Shown piece by piece: positions 1 through 9,200 of a stretch of DNA of 9,975 nt. A model generated the notes under the pieces. The model saw only the letters and a list, made by a program, of their open reading frames with translations, was not told the DNA's origin and did not search any database. The stretch's first letter is position 1. Each line of letters starts with the position of its first letter. Made by a program: the position numbers and the translations under genes. Source of the stretch: an uncultured Oscillospiraceae bacterium (lineage in GTDB: Bacteria > Bacillota > Clostridia > Oscillospirales > Acutalibacteraceae); contig URED01000054.1 of assembly GCA_900546785.1 (NCBI GenBank), forward strand, positions 1 through 9,975. The letters run 5' to 3'.

Positions 1-731
1 GCCCGAGCTTGCTTATCAACGAAATTGAGAAGGTTGTAAAACTTGCCAAATCTAAAAACCCGAATGTCATCGTTATGGTGGATAACTGCTACGGCGAGTT
101 TGTGCAAAAGCTTGAACCCTGCGACGTCGGAGCGGATCTTACCGCCGGCTCCCTTATAAAGAATGCAGGCGGGGGAATGGCAAGAACCGGCGGTTACATT
201 GCCGGCAGAAAAGACCTTGTGGAAAAATGCGCTTACAGACTTACTACACCGGGACTGGGAAAAGAAGTAGGCGCTACGCTTGGAATGAACAGAGAGCTTT
301 ATATGGGTCTGTTTTATGCGCCCCATACTGTGGGTGAGGCGTTAAAGAGCGCTGTTTATATTTCGGCTCTATACAGCGGTTTCGGTTTTGATACAACGCC
401 GGCATATGACGCTGAGCGCGGCGATATCGTTCAGTCCCTCGGATTAGGCAATGAGGAACGCCTTGTTGCATTTTGCAAGGGCGTTCAAAGCGGCAGCCCC
501 ATAGACAGCTTCCTTTCACCAGAGCCGTGGGATATGCCGGGCTACGACAGCAAAGTGGTTATGGCGGCAGGCGCGTTTACGATGGGCTCATCTATTGAGC
601 TTTCCGCTGATGCACCGATCAGAGAACCGTATTATGCATGGATACAGGGCGGCCTAATTTTCCATTCGGCAAAGCTTTGCGCTTTGCTTGCCGCGCAGAA
701 AATGCTTGATGGAGGTCTTCTTGATGTATAA
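1..731 (+). CDS. YnbB / methionine gamma-lyase-like PLP enzyme (aluminium-resistance family), 5' partial
   Basis: This is the C-terminal part of a fold-type I PLP-dependent enzyme of the Met_gamma_lyase family (Pfam PF06838), which includes B. subtilis YnbB and proteins labelled aluminium resistance protein. The frame is open from base 3, and the stop is TAA at 729-731. About 243 residues are visible. The family is usually a little over 400 residues, so roughly the first 170-180 are off the left edge. The TTG at position 9 is internal, not a start. Visible hallmarks are VDNCYGEF, whose Asp (codon 81-83) should contact the PLP pyridine nitrogen, and SLIKNAGGG, whose Lys (codon 159-161) should form the Schiff base. 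ARTGGYIAGR follows. The protein is expected to be cytosolic. The family's true substrate is not established, so a C-S lyase role for sulfur amino acids is only inferred from the fold. It overlaps the next gene by 8 bases. Confidence 0.93.
   Translation, partial: PSLLINEIEKVVKLAKSKNPNVIVMVDNCYGEFVQKLEPCDVGADLTAGSLIKNAGGGMARTGGYIAGRKDLVEKCAYRLTTPGLGKEVGATLGMNRELYMGLFYAPHTVGEALKSAVYISALYSGFGFDTTPAYDAERGDIVQSLGLGNEERLVAFCKGVQSGSPIDSFLSPEPWDMPGYDSKVVMAAGAFTMGSSIELSADAPIREPYYAWIQGGLIFHSAKLCALLAAQKMLDGGLLDV
711..715 (+). promoter_or_regulatory. Ribosome binding site deciding the start of the DUF2461 gene
   Basis: GGAGG lies 8 bases before the ATG at 724. The same open frame extends upstream to an ATG at 688 with no comparable purine-rich site in front, and the extra 12 residues would be encoded inside the preceding gene. 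The site therefore favours the ATG at 724. Confidence 0.8.
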
Positions 732-1440
732 TTACAGCGGTATAAAACCTGAAACAATAGAGCTCCTTTCTCTTAACAGATTTCATGATTCAAAGGCTTT
801 TTATGAGGAGCATAAGGAAGAACTGAAACAGGGTGCAACAATACCTATGCGCCAGATGGTGCTTGATCTTTCCAATCTTTTGTGCGATCTTGACCCTTTG
901 ATGGATACGAATCCTACCTATATCGTTTCACGCATCAGGCGTGATACCCGCAGAACAAAAAGCAAAATGCTTTACCGTGAAAATCTTTGGGTTATGTTCA
1001 GAAGAAACAAAATGCAGTATCCGTTTGCACCATTCTATTGGTTCGAATTTAAGCCGGAGGGCTATGCTTACGGACTCGGCATGTGGACAGGAAGACCCGT
1101 TCAGTTTGACGAAGTTCGTAAGCTTATTCTTAAAGAGCCGAAAAGATGGCTTGACGCGGTTCAGTGCTGTGAAAAAGCCGGCCTCAAATATGCGGCTGAT
1201 GATTTTTATAAAAAGGATAAGGTGCCGAATGCGCCTGCTGAATTAAAAAAATACCTTAACGCCAAAAGCGCCGTGTTTTGCGTATGGAAGCATGATCTGA
1301 GCAGGATCGCAACAACGAAGATCATTGATGATATGAGAAAGATGATAAAAACTTCTGCGCCTATGTATCAATTTTTAATAGAGGCGTATGACAATGCGTT
1401 TAATGAGGGACTAATTAATGCTGACTATTTCAAAAGATGA
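724..1440 (+). CDS. DUF2461 family protein
   Basis: This is a 238-residue protein that I place in the DUF2461 family (TIGR02453-like), whose biochemical function is unknown. The family signature, an Arg-Asp-Thr-Arg block followed by a Lys/Tyr-Arg-x-Asn-Leu stretch, appears as RDTRRTKSK (residues 73-81) followed by LYRENLWVMFRR. An aromatic/Gly-rich segment typical of the family follows (FYWFEF and YAYGLGMW, about 104-121). The length is normal for the family. There is no signal peptide or membrane segment, so it is probably cytosolic. The ATG at 724 is chosen because GGAGG sits 8 bases upstream. It starts inside the end of the YnbB-like gene (8-base overlap) and ends 23 bases inside the mutase-like gene, so all three are probably translated from one message. 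The family call is fairly sure; no function is proposed. Confidence 0.87.
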   Translation: MYNYSGIKPETIELLSLNRFHDSKAFYEEHKEELKQGATIPMRQMVLDLSNLLCDLDPLMDTNPTYIVSRIRRDTRRTKSKMLYRENLWVMFRRNKMQYPFAPFYWFEFKPEGYAYGLGMWTGRPVQFDEVRKLILKEPKRWLDAVQCCEKAGLKYAADDFYKKDKVPNAPAELKKYLNAKSAVFCVWKHDLSRIATTKIIDDMRKMIKTSAPMYQFLIEAYDNAFNEGLINADYFKR

Positions 1441-2926
1441 ATTGCTTTCACTGAAAAGCGGAAGCGATATTAGGGGAACCGCCGTTGAAACAGGAACCGA
1501 AAAGGTGCAGCTGACGGATGAGGTCGTCAGTTCTGTATGTACTGCTTTTGTCAGATGGTACAGATCAAAATATAACTGCCGGGAATTTACTGTAGCGGTT
1601 GGTCACGATTCCAGAATATCCGCAAACAGGATCAAAACGGCAGCCGTTACGGCTTTTGTTTCTGAGGGCGCATGCGTATATGACTGCGGCCTTTGCGCAA
1701 CGCCGGCTATGTTTATGGCGGTCGTATCGGATATCAAAGCATCTGCTTCTCTGGAGATTACCGCCTCGCACCATCCGTATCAAAAAAACGGGCTTAAATT
1801 CTTTACCCCCGACGGCGGCTTGAACGGCAGCGATGTTACAGAGATACTTGAGCTGGCGTATGATATTGAGCAGGGAACGAAAAGCGGTAAGGTCATCAAA
1901 TACGATTTTATGAGCGTTTATTCTAAGCACCTGCAAAGTGTGATCGTTCATGACGCAAACTGCGGCGATCTTCCGCTTAAGGGGCTGAAAATATCTGTTG
2001 ATTCGGGCAACGGTGCAGGCGGTTTTTATGCAGAAAAGGTACTTGCTCCTTTGGGTGCCGATGTCAGCGCAAGCCAGTTTTCCGAGCCGGACGGTATGTT
2101 CCCGAATCATGTGCCGAACCCGGAGAATAAACAGGCAATGGAGAGCGCGCAGAATATGGTCTTGAGCAGCGGTTCGGATCTCGGCATTATTTTTGATACG
2201 GATGTGGACAGAATGGGCTGCGTTTTTTCCGACGGCACGGAAATAAACAGAAACCGGCTTGTTGCCCTTGCAAGCGTTATTGCGCTCAAAGGCAATCCTG
2301 GCGGCACTGTTGTTACGGACAGCCTTACTTCGGACGGTCTGCGAAGCTTTATTGAGAATAACCTCGGCGGGAAACAACTGCGCTTTAAACGCGGATATAA
2401 GAATGTTATAAACAAGGCCGTTGAGCTTAACAACGGCGGTATAAATTGCCCGCTTGCCATAGAAACCAGCGGACACGCCGCACTGCGTGAGAATTATTTT
2501 CTTGACGACGGAGCTTACCTTGCGGCAAAGATCATTGCGCTCGCCGCTGCTATGAAAAAGCAGGGCAAAGATCTTATTTCACTGCTTGCCGGGCTCAAAG
2601 AGCCTGCTGAGAGCATGGAAATAAGAATAGCGATCCGTGAGCCCGATTTTAAAACTTACGGCGAAAGCGTTATCAATGCGGTTGCTGAATTTGCCGATTC
2701 AAGAAACGGGTGGTCGCTCGAAAAAGAAAATTATGAGGGCGTACGGGTCAATTTCAATGGCGGCTGGTTTTTGCTTCGTCTCTCTGTTCATGACCCGATA
2801 CTGCCGCTGAATATTGAATGTGAAGAATTCGGAAAAGCAAACAAGATGGCAAGTGAGCTTAAAGAATTTCTAAAAAAGTTTGACAAGCTCGATTTGATTA
2901 ATTTTGATAAGGTGCAATCATGCTAA
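1418..2926 (+). CDS. Divergent phosphomannomutase/phosphoglucomutase-family protein
   Basis: This 502-residue protein belongs to the alpha-D-phosphohexomutase superfamily, which moves phosphate between C1 and C6 of hexose phosphates through a phosphoserine. Four expected domains can be followed. Domain 1 has SGSDIRGTA (14-22), VGHDSR (61-66) and the phosphoserine loop TASHHP (Ser117), followed by KNGLKFF. Domain 2 has DSGNGAGG (195-202) and the metal loop DTDVDR (Asp260, Asp262, Asp264, Arg265). Domain 3 has the sugar-binding ETSGH (349-353). Domain 4 has GVRV and RLSVHDP (454-460) where the classical phosphate loop reads R-x-S-G-T-E-P. This domain-4 variant resembles a subgroup I recall from plant plastid and bacterial mutase-like proteins, so substrate specificity (glucose, mannose or glucosamine phosphate) cannot be assigned. 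GAGGGA at 1405-1410 lies 7 bases before the ATG. The gene overlaps DUF2461 by 23 bases and addB by 7. Catalysis is likely because the core residues are intact, but untested. Confidence 0.92.
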   Translation: MLTISKDELLSLKSGSDIRGTAVETGTEKVQLTDEVVSSVCTAFVRWYRSKYNCREFTVAVGHDSRISANRIKTAAVTAFVSEGACVYDCGLCATPAMFMAVVSDIKASASLEITASHHPYQKNGLKFFTPDGGLNGSDVTEILELAYDIEQGTKSGKVIKYDFMSVYSKHLQSVIVHDANCGDLPLKGLKISVDSGNGAGGFYAEKVLAPLGADVSASQFSEPDGMFPNHVPNPENKQAMESAQNMVLSSGSDLGIIFDTDVDRMGCVFSDGTEINRNRLVALASVIALKGNPGGTVVTDSLTSDGLRSFIENNLGGKQLRFKRGYKNVINKAVELNNGGINCPLAIETSGHAALRENYFLDDGAYLAAKIIALAAAMKKQGKDLISLLAGLKEPAESMEIRIAIREPDFKTYGESVINAVAEFADSRNGWSLEKENYEGVRVNFNGGWFLLRLSVHDPILPLNIECEEFGKANKMASELKEFLKKFDKLDLINFDKVQSC

Positions 2927-5900
2927 CTCTGATTTTCGGTCGCGCGGGCTACGGTAAAACGGAATACTGCTTTAATGAAATAAATTCGCTTGTAAAAAGC
3001 GGAAATCAGGATATAATACTGCTCACGCCGGAGCAGTATAATTTTACTGCGGAAAAAAGACTGCTTACCGAACTTGGAGAAAGCAAAGTGAATGCAGTTC
3101 AAAACCTTTCGTTTACACGGCTTTCCAATGAGCTTAAAAGGCTTTACGGCGGTGAAGCATTGCCTGTGCTTTCGAAAGGCGCAAAGGCTGTTTTAATGAA
3201 AAAGGCAATGGAGCTTGTGAAAGATGATCTGAAAGTGTTTGCCGGCAAAACCAAGATGATTTCCTTTATTTCGTCTATGCTTGATATTTATGACGAGATG
3301 AAATCATGTGCCAAATCCTGGCAGGAGATACGAACAGCATCTGAAAAGATCGATAAAAAGCTGCTTTCGGGCAAACTTGCAGATATTTCATTGATTGTTG
3401 AGAAATATGAAAAACTTATAGACGGTGCCTATTTTGATTCTGCCGACGAATTGACAAGACTTTACCAAAAGCTTGCACAAACCTCCTATATTAAGGGAAA
3501 AACCGTTTTTATTGATGGCTTTAACGGCTTTGTTGCGAATGAATATAAGATACTTGAGCTTATTATAAAAGATGCTGAAAACGTTTTCCTTACGCTTACG
3601 ACCGACTCTTTCGGAAGCAATGAGAATTACGGCCTTTTTTCATACATAAATAAAACTGCCGGCAGTGTAGTGGATATCGCAAAGCAGTATGGGGTAGATT
3701 ATAATATTGTTCAGCTTGATGTAAATTACAGAACAAATGATAAAGACCTGCTTCTTTGTGAAAAAGAGCTTTTTTCCATGCATGGCAGAAAAGCTGAAGA
3801 TAAACCGAACTCGGTCTTTGTTTACAGGGCAAAAAGCATTGCCGATGCGTGTGATTATGCCGGACTTATGATAAAAAAACAGCTTAGAAACGGTATTAAG
3901 GCTTCTGATATTGCCGTTATTTGCCGTGACGCGCAAAAATACAGAAATCAGCTTGCTTACTCTTTCAGAAAATATGAAGTGCCTTTTTTTGATGATGAAC
4001 GCCAAAATATCGGTTCTCAGCCGGTTATTGCGCTTGTACGCTTTTTGCTCAGAACGGTTGCGTATTCATTCAGGTCTGAAGATATTTTAAGCCTTGCAAA
4101 GACCGGGCTTACAGCATTGGAAAGCGGTGACGTAAACAGCCTTGAAAACTACGTTTACGTTTGGAGCATCAGCGGCGTTAAAAAGTGGAGCGAGCAGTTT
4201 GTGAATTCCGCTTCCGGTTTTAAAGCGGAGCTTTCGGCTTCAGATAAGACAGCCCTTGAAAAGCTTAATGCCTCACGCGAATATCTGTATTCCCGCTTAA
4301 ACAGATTTAAAAATTCAGTTTCTAACGCAACAGCTGCGGATATAAGCGCGGCAATATATAATGCACTGCTCGCTTTCGGCGCAAATAAAAAGCTGCGTTT
4401 TCTTGCCGGGGATCTGAACAGTTACGGCAGGAACGTGCTTGCAAACGAGCAGCAGCGGGTGTGGGATCTCCTTATGGAGATCTTAAATGACCTTGCAGTT
4501 GTTTCCGGCGATGAAAAAGTATCCGTAAAAGACTATATGGAGCTATTTTCGCTCATGATTAATTCGGAGGATCTGGGCGTTCTTCCTCAGGGCGTTGATT
4601 GTGTTCAGTTCGGTCAGGCAGACCGAATGCGTGCGGATAATCCCAAAGTCGTCTTTTTGCTGGGCGCCAATGAAGGCGAATTCCCGAAATCCGTTTTCAG
4701 TGGTGGGCTTTTAACTGAAAGTGACCGCGTTATCCTTAATGATAATGATTTCAGCCTTTATTCTTTCGGCGAAACGCTTACATATCAGGAAAGATACTTT
4801 GCCTATATGAGCGTCAGCGTTGCCTCCCAAAAGCTTTTCGTCAGCTATGAAGGCAATGCAAAAAATGACGCGCCGTCATCTATAATCACTTCTTTGACTG
4901 CGCTTTTCCCGAATTTGGAGATCACAAATTATGAGATGATCCCGGATTTGGAATTGGTTGAGAGCAGGGAGAGCGCGTTTGATCTTATGGCGCAGCGGTT
5001 TGATGAAAACAGTTCGTTCTCCGAGTCCCTTAAAAAATATTTTGAAAAAGACGGCAGATATAATGCGGTCAAACAGCTTTACAGCAATGAAGAAATAACA
5101 TTGGAAAATAAAGAAAACGCGCAAATGCTTTTCGGGAAAGATATGTATCTTTCAGCCTCCCGTCTGGAGGATTATTTTAACTGCCCGTTCAGATATTTCT
5201 GTAAGTTCGGGCTCTCTGCCCGTCCCTTGCAAAAAGCGCAGATGAACGCAATGCAGACCGGCACGGTTATTCACTATGTGCTTGAGAATGTGCTGAGCGA
5301 ATGGGGAACGGATAAACTTTCCGCAGAAAGTGAAGCGCATATCAAGATCATAGTTCATAAATATCTCACGCAGTATTTTGAAACACAGCTTGGAGATACT
5401 GCCGAATTTACCAGCCGCTTTAAATATCAGTTTATGCGTATTTCTCAAATGCTTTACAGCGTTTTGCTCCGCCTTAAGCAGGAATTTTCCAATTCGTCGT
5501 TTAAGGCGGAAGCCTTTGAGCTTTCAATAGATAATGACGGCGACGTGAAACCTGCTGTTATCGCTCTTGAAAACGGCAGCGTTCGCATTCGCGGTGTTGT
5601 TGACAGGGTGGATACGCTTGATAAAGACGGCGTAAAGTACATTCGGGTCGTCGATTATAAATCCGGAAATAAAAAGTTTAATCTGTCTGACGTTATTTAC
5701 GGCTTGAATCTACAGATGTTTGTTTATCTGTTTTCCATATGCTCTGATAAAAGCAGCAAATATTGCGGACTCCCTGCCGGTGTGCTTTATATGCATGCCT
5801 CCAGGGCAGTTTATTCCGTTGACAGCGTTGATGAAAATACCGCCATTGAAAAAGAATCGGATTCGGAATACAAAATGAAAGGCGTTGTTTTGTATGATGA

Positions 5901-6252
5901 AGAACACGATATTCTGAACGATATGGAGGATGGTGTAAAGGGCAGATTTATTCCGGTTTCTGTTGATAAAAAGGGCAATCTGAAAGGCTGTTTCGCTTCC
6001 CTTGAGGGGCTTGGCAGAATCGCCAAAAAGATAAACAGCCTTGTTGCGGAAATGGGCAATAATCTGCATGCAGGCAGGATCGCACAAAATCCCATCGACG
6101 GAAAAGGGCACGAACACACCTGCGATTACTGCGATTACGGTGACGTTTGCGCCGCCAGACGATTTATCAATAAACGCGAAATGGTTCCTATGAGCGATCC
6201 GGAAGTGATTTCCGCTTTGGAGGAGGTGCATGGCAGTGAGGCAGTGGACTGA
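2920..6252 (+). CDS. addB: ATP-dependent helicase-nuclease subunit B (AddB)
   Basis: This 1110-residue subunit pairs with AddA to resect double-strand breaks and prepare 3' single strands for RecA; in characterised AddAB it also recognises Chi. The N-terminus has an intact Walker A motif, GRAGYGKT (7-14), and a degenerate helicase-like fold follows, with FIDGFNGF near 197-204. The C-terminal RecB-type nuclease domain shows TGTVIH (His785), GVVDRVD (Asp895) and VVDYKSG (Asp912, Lys914). The four cysteines expected to bind the structural 4Fe-4S cluster are all present: Cys755 in NCPFRYF, then Cys1068, Cys1071 and Cys1077 in the C-x2-C-x5-C pattern. The intact Walker A and iron-sulfur cysteines point to AddB rather than lactobacillal RexB. 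Length is close to B. subtilis AddB (about 1166). AAGGTG at 2909-2914 precedes the ATG by 5 bases. It overlaps the mutase-like gene by 7 bases and addA by 23, and the two subunits are probably made in coupled fashion. Confidence 0.96.
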   Translation: MLTLIFGRAGYGKTEYCFNEINSLVKSGNQDIILLTPEQYNFTAEKRLLTELGESKVNAVQNLSFTRLSNELKRLYGGEALPVLSKGAKAVLMKKAMELVKDDLKVFAGKTKMISFISSMLDIYDEMKSCAKSWQEIRTASEKIDKKLLSGKLADISLIVEKYEKLIDGAYFDSADELTRLYQKLAQTSYIKGKTVFIDGFNGFVANEYKILELIIKDAENVFLTLTTDSFGSNENYGLFSYINKTAGSVVDIAKQYGVDYNIVQLDVNYRTNDKDLLLCEKELFSMHGRKAEDKPNSVFVYRAKSIADACDYAGLMIKKQLRNGIKASDIAVICRDAQKYRNQLAYSFRKYEVPFFDDERQNIGSQPVIALVRFLLRTVAYSFRSEDILSLAKTGLTALESGDVNSLENYVYVWSISGVKKWSEQFVNSASGFKAELSASDKTALEKLNASREYLYSRLNRFKNSVSNATAADISAAIYNALLAFGANKKLRFLAGDLNSYGRNVLANEQQRVWDLLMEILNDLAVVSGDEKVSVKDYMELFSLMINSEDLGVLPQGVDCVQFGQADRMRADNPKVVFLLGANEGEFPKSVFSGGLLTESDRVILNDNDFSLYSFGETLTYQERYFAYMSVSVASQKLFVSYEGNAKNDAPSSIITSLTALFPNLEITNYEMIPDLELVESRESAFDLMAQRFDENSSFSESLKKYFEKDGRYNAVKQLYSNEEITLENKENAQMLFGKDMYLSASRLEDYFNCPFRYFCKFGLSARPLQKAQMNAMQTGTVIHYVLENVLSEWGTDKLSAESEAHIKIIVHKYLTQYFETQLGDTAEFTSRFKYQFMRISQMLYSVLLRLKQEFSNSSFKAEAFELSIDNDGDVKPAVIALENGSVRIRGVVDRVDTLDKDGVKYIRVVDYKSGNKKFNLSDVIYGLNLQMFVYLFSICSDKSSKYCGLPAGVLYMHASRAVYSVDSVDENTAIEKESDSEYKMKGVVLYDEEHDILNDMEDGVKGRFIPVSVDKKGNLKGCFASLEGLGRIAKKINSLVAEMGNNLHAGRIAQNPIDGKGHEHTCDYCDYGDVCAARRFINKREMVPMSDPEVISALEEVHGSEAVD
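6219..6227 (+). promoter_or_regulatory. Tandem ribosome binding site for addA inside the addB 3' end
   Basis: The bases GGAGGAGGT contain two overlapping Shine-Dalgarno cores within addB codons. GGAGG at 6219-6223 is 6 bases before the ATG at 6230. AGGAGG at 6221-6226 is 9 bases before an in-frame GTG at 6236. Both starts are therefore plausible; they would differ by only two residues (Met-Ala). Confidence 0.75.
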
Positions 6253-9200
6253 ACCGCAGCAAAATGCAATAAATGCCGGCGGCGGCAATATTATCGTATC
6301 TGCGGCGGCAGGCTCCGGAAAAACTGCCGTTCTTGTGGAGCGGGTAGTCAGGCTGATAACAGATAAAACGGCGCCCGTGGATATTGATAAACTCCTCGTC
6401 GTAACCTTCACCATTCCGGCAGCGGCGGAAATGAAAGCACGTATCTCCGCAAGGCTGGAGCAGATGCTCGCCGATGATCCTTCAAATCACCGTATCATGC
6501 GGCAGTTATCTCTTTTGCCATCGGCTAAGATCTGCACGATAGACGCTTTTTGCATGAATCTTGTAAGGGAAAATTTTTATGAACTCAATATCAGTCAGGA
6601 TTTTACCGTGCTCGAAAATTCTGAGGCAAATGTTATATCTGATAATGCACTGAATACCGTTCTTGATGAATTCTATGAGGAAAATGATGCGGACTTTCTC
6701 AGACTCGTTGAAGCTCTTTCCGTTCCGAAAGACGAGTCCGGGCTGATTTCCGCCGTTAAAAATGTTTATGATTACATTTCGGCTCAGCCCGCTCCGCTTA
6801 TCTGGCTTAAAAATGCGGTAGAGGCATACAGACCCGGTCAAAGGTTTCAGGACAGCGCTTGGTATCCCGTTGCCGAAGAATATGTTACGGATAAGCTGAA
6901 TTATGCGCTTGCGCTTTCCGACAAGTGTATGTCTTATATTGATGCAAAAGACGATTGCGCCGGATATTACAGCGAATTTCTCGGGATCGAAAACAATCAG
7001 TGTAAGCTCCTGATACAGGCGCTTGAAAAAGACTGGAATGAATTGGTCGATGTGCTTTCAACCGTATCGTTCAAAAGATTCTACACATCTAAAAAGGATT
7101 TTGACGCTCCCGAATATGCCGGCGAGATCGTTGTACGGCGCAATCTGTATAAAAGCATCATACAGTCGCTTGCAAATGAAATAACTATAAGAGCCGAAAG
7201 ATTTGATGAAGATAACCGCGCCGTATATCCTGTGCTTTCTATGCTCTTGCGTGTTGTTGAAAAATATTCTCTGGAATATGCAGAGCTCAAAGCAGAAAGA
7301 AATGGGTACACTTTTTCGGATATCATACACTTTGCCCTCAGCCTGCTTATGGATTTTGATGAAGACGGGAATATCATCCAATCTGCTGCGGCAAAGGAAT
7401 TACAGGCACAGTATCACGAGATACTTGTGGACGAATATCAGGATACGAACAGCGCGCAGGATACTTTATTCAGCCTGCTGTCCAGCGGTTCCAACCGGTT
7501 TATGGTCGGTGATGTAAAACAGAGCATTTACCGGTTCCGTTTGGCTATGCCGTATATCTTTAATCAGAAAAAAGAAACCTATAAAGATTATAATAAGGAC
7601 GCGCCGGGCGGAGATGCAAAAATAATCCTTGATAAGAATTTCCGTTCAAGGAAAGATATCTGCTCTTTTACCAATTTCCTGTTTTCTCATTTTATGAGTG
7701 AAAAGGCAGGCGAACTGGATTACAATGAAAAGGAATATCTGAATTGCGGCGCTACATATCCCGAACGCACTGCGCCGTGTATCAGTATGAAGATCATAGA
7801 TCACTGTAAATCTGCGGATATGGACGAATTTGAGGCGCTTGAAATCGCAAAACTGATATCTGAAAAGATAAAATCGCATGAAAAGGTTTTTGACGGCGGT
7901 AAAGAACGTGATATATGTTACGGAGATTTTGCAGTCTTGCTCAGAAGCACCAGCCGCCATATCGAAAATTATGACCGTATTTTGACAGAATGCGGCATAC
8001 CTACTGTTTGTGAAACAAAGTCGGATCTGCTTGAATGCGAAGAGATCAAAATGCTGCTCTCTTATTTAAAGGTTATTGATAACCCTACAAGAGATATACC
8101 ACTGCTTGCCGTATTGACTTCACCTATGTACGGCTTTACAGCGGATGAGCTTGCCGAGATCAAGCTTGAAAGCGATAATACCAAGCGCAGCTTGTATGCG
8201 AAAGTCGTAAGCTCTGATTCGGATAAGGCAAAGGCTTTTGTAAATGATATCCAAATGCTTTCCGAAACTGCGGTTACAATGTCCGTTTCCTCTTTTATAA
8301 GGTATATTTGCGAGTTTAAAAGTATTTTTGCTTTTGTTAATGCTCTGGGAAACGGCAGGCAAAGAAGCGCAAATATAAATGCGTTTATCTTCTTTGCACA
8401 GGGCTTTGATCATTCGGCGGGAGTAGGTTTAACTTCGTTTCTGCGCCTTGTTGACGGTATTGCGCAGACGGACGACGGTTTAAAAGCCGCGGAGCTCAGC
8501 ACCGGCGGTGAAAATGCCGTCAAGCTTATGAGTATTCATCATTCCAAGGGGCTTGAATTCCCTGTGGTCATACTTGCGGGCACATCAAGGCAGTATAATT
8601 ACCGTGATCTGAATAATACGGTGCTTTTTAACGAGCATCTTGGGATTTCAATCAAACGACATAACGAAGAAAAACTTTGCAGAACGGAAACTTTGCCGCA
8701 TAAGGTGCTCAAAAACGTAAATAAAAACGCCGCTTTGAGTGAAAATCTGCGCGTGCTTTATGTTGCGATTACGCGGGCAAAAGAGCAGTTTATTCCGTTT
8801 ATGAGTTTTGAAAATCTGCAAAGCCGTATTGAAAAAAATTCCGCAAGAATTGCCGACGGCACTATCGAGCCCTGTGTCTGCCGCGATATAAACAGTGATG
8901 CTGATTTCCTGCTTTGCAGTGCGCTTTTGCATAAAGACGGCGAAGAACTGAGGTCTTATTCCGCCGTTCATATTCAAACTGCACAAAGCGAATTTGACAT
9001 GGATGCAGAGATTGCGGAATTTAATCAAACGCCCGAAATGATTTCCGTACAGGCGCAGGAGGAGGCAAATGAAGATTATATAAGGCTTATCGATGAACGT
9101 GTGAATTATATATATCCGGGATTAAAAGACCTCAATATCGTTTCAAAGCTTAATGCCTCACAGCTAGACGGCAATGAAAATGATACACAGTATTTTGCGC

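Noticed and set aside
9..11. TTG as the start of the first gene
   Set aside because: The frame is open to the window edge, there is no ribosome binding site, and the protein would lack about the first 40% of a conserved enzyme. The gene is truncated by the window, not by biology.
1565..2476. Long minus-strand open frame (303 codons) opposite the mutase-like gene
   Set aside because: It lies wholly antisense to a gene with clear family motifs. Its translation is rich in Arg, Cys, His and Ile with no recognisable domain, which is typical of a frame mirrored from codon bias.
2938..2961. Walker A motif suggesting a separate ATPase or ABC-type gene
   Set aside because: It belongs to the N-terminus of AddB, where an intact P-loop is expected, and the frame continues to the AddB nuclease and iron-sulfur cysteines.
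5710..6414. Minus-strand open frame (234 codons) spanning the addB/addA junction
   Set aside because: It is antisense to the AddB iron-sulfur region and the AddA Walker A region, both strongly conserved. No family resemblance and no convincing ribosome binding site were seen.
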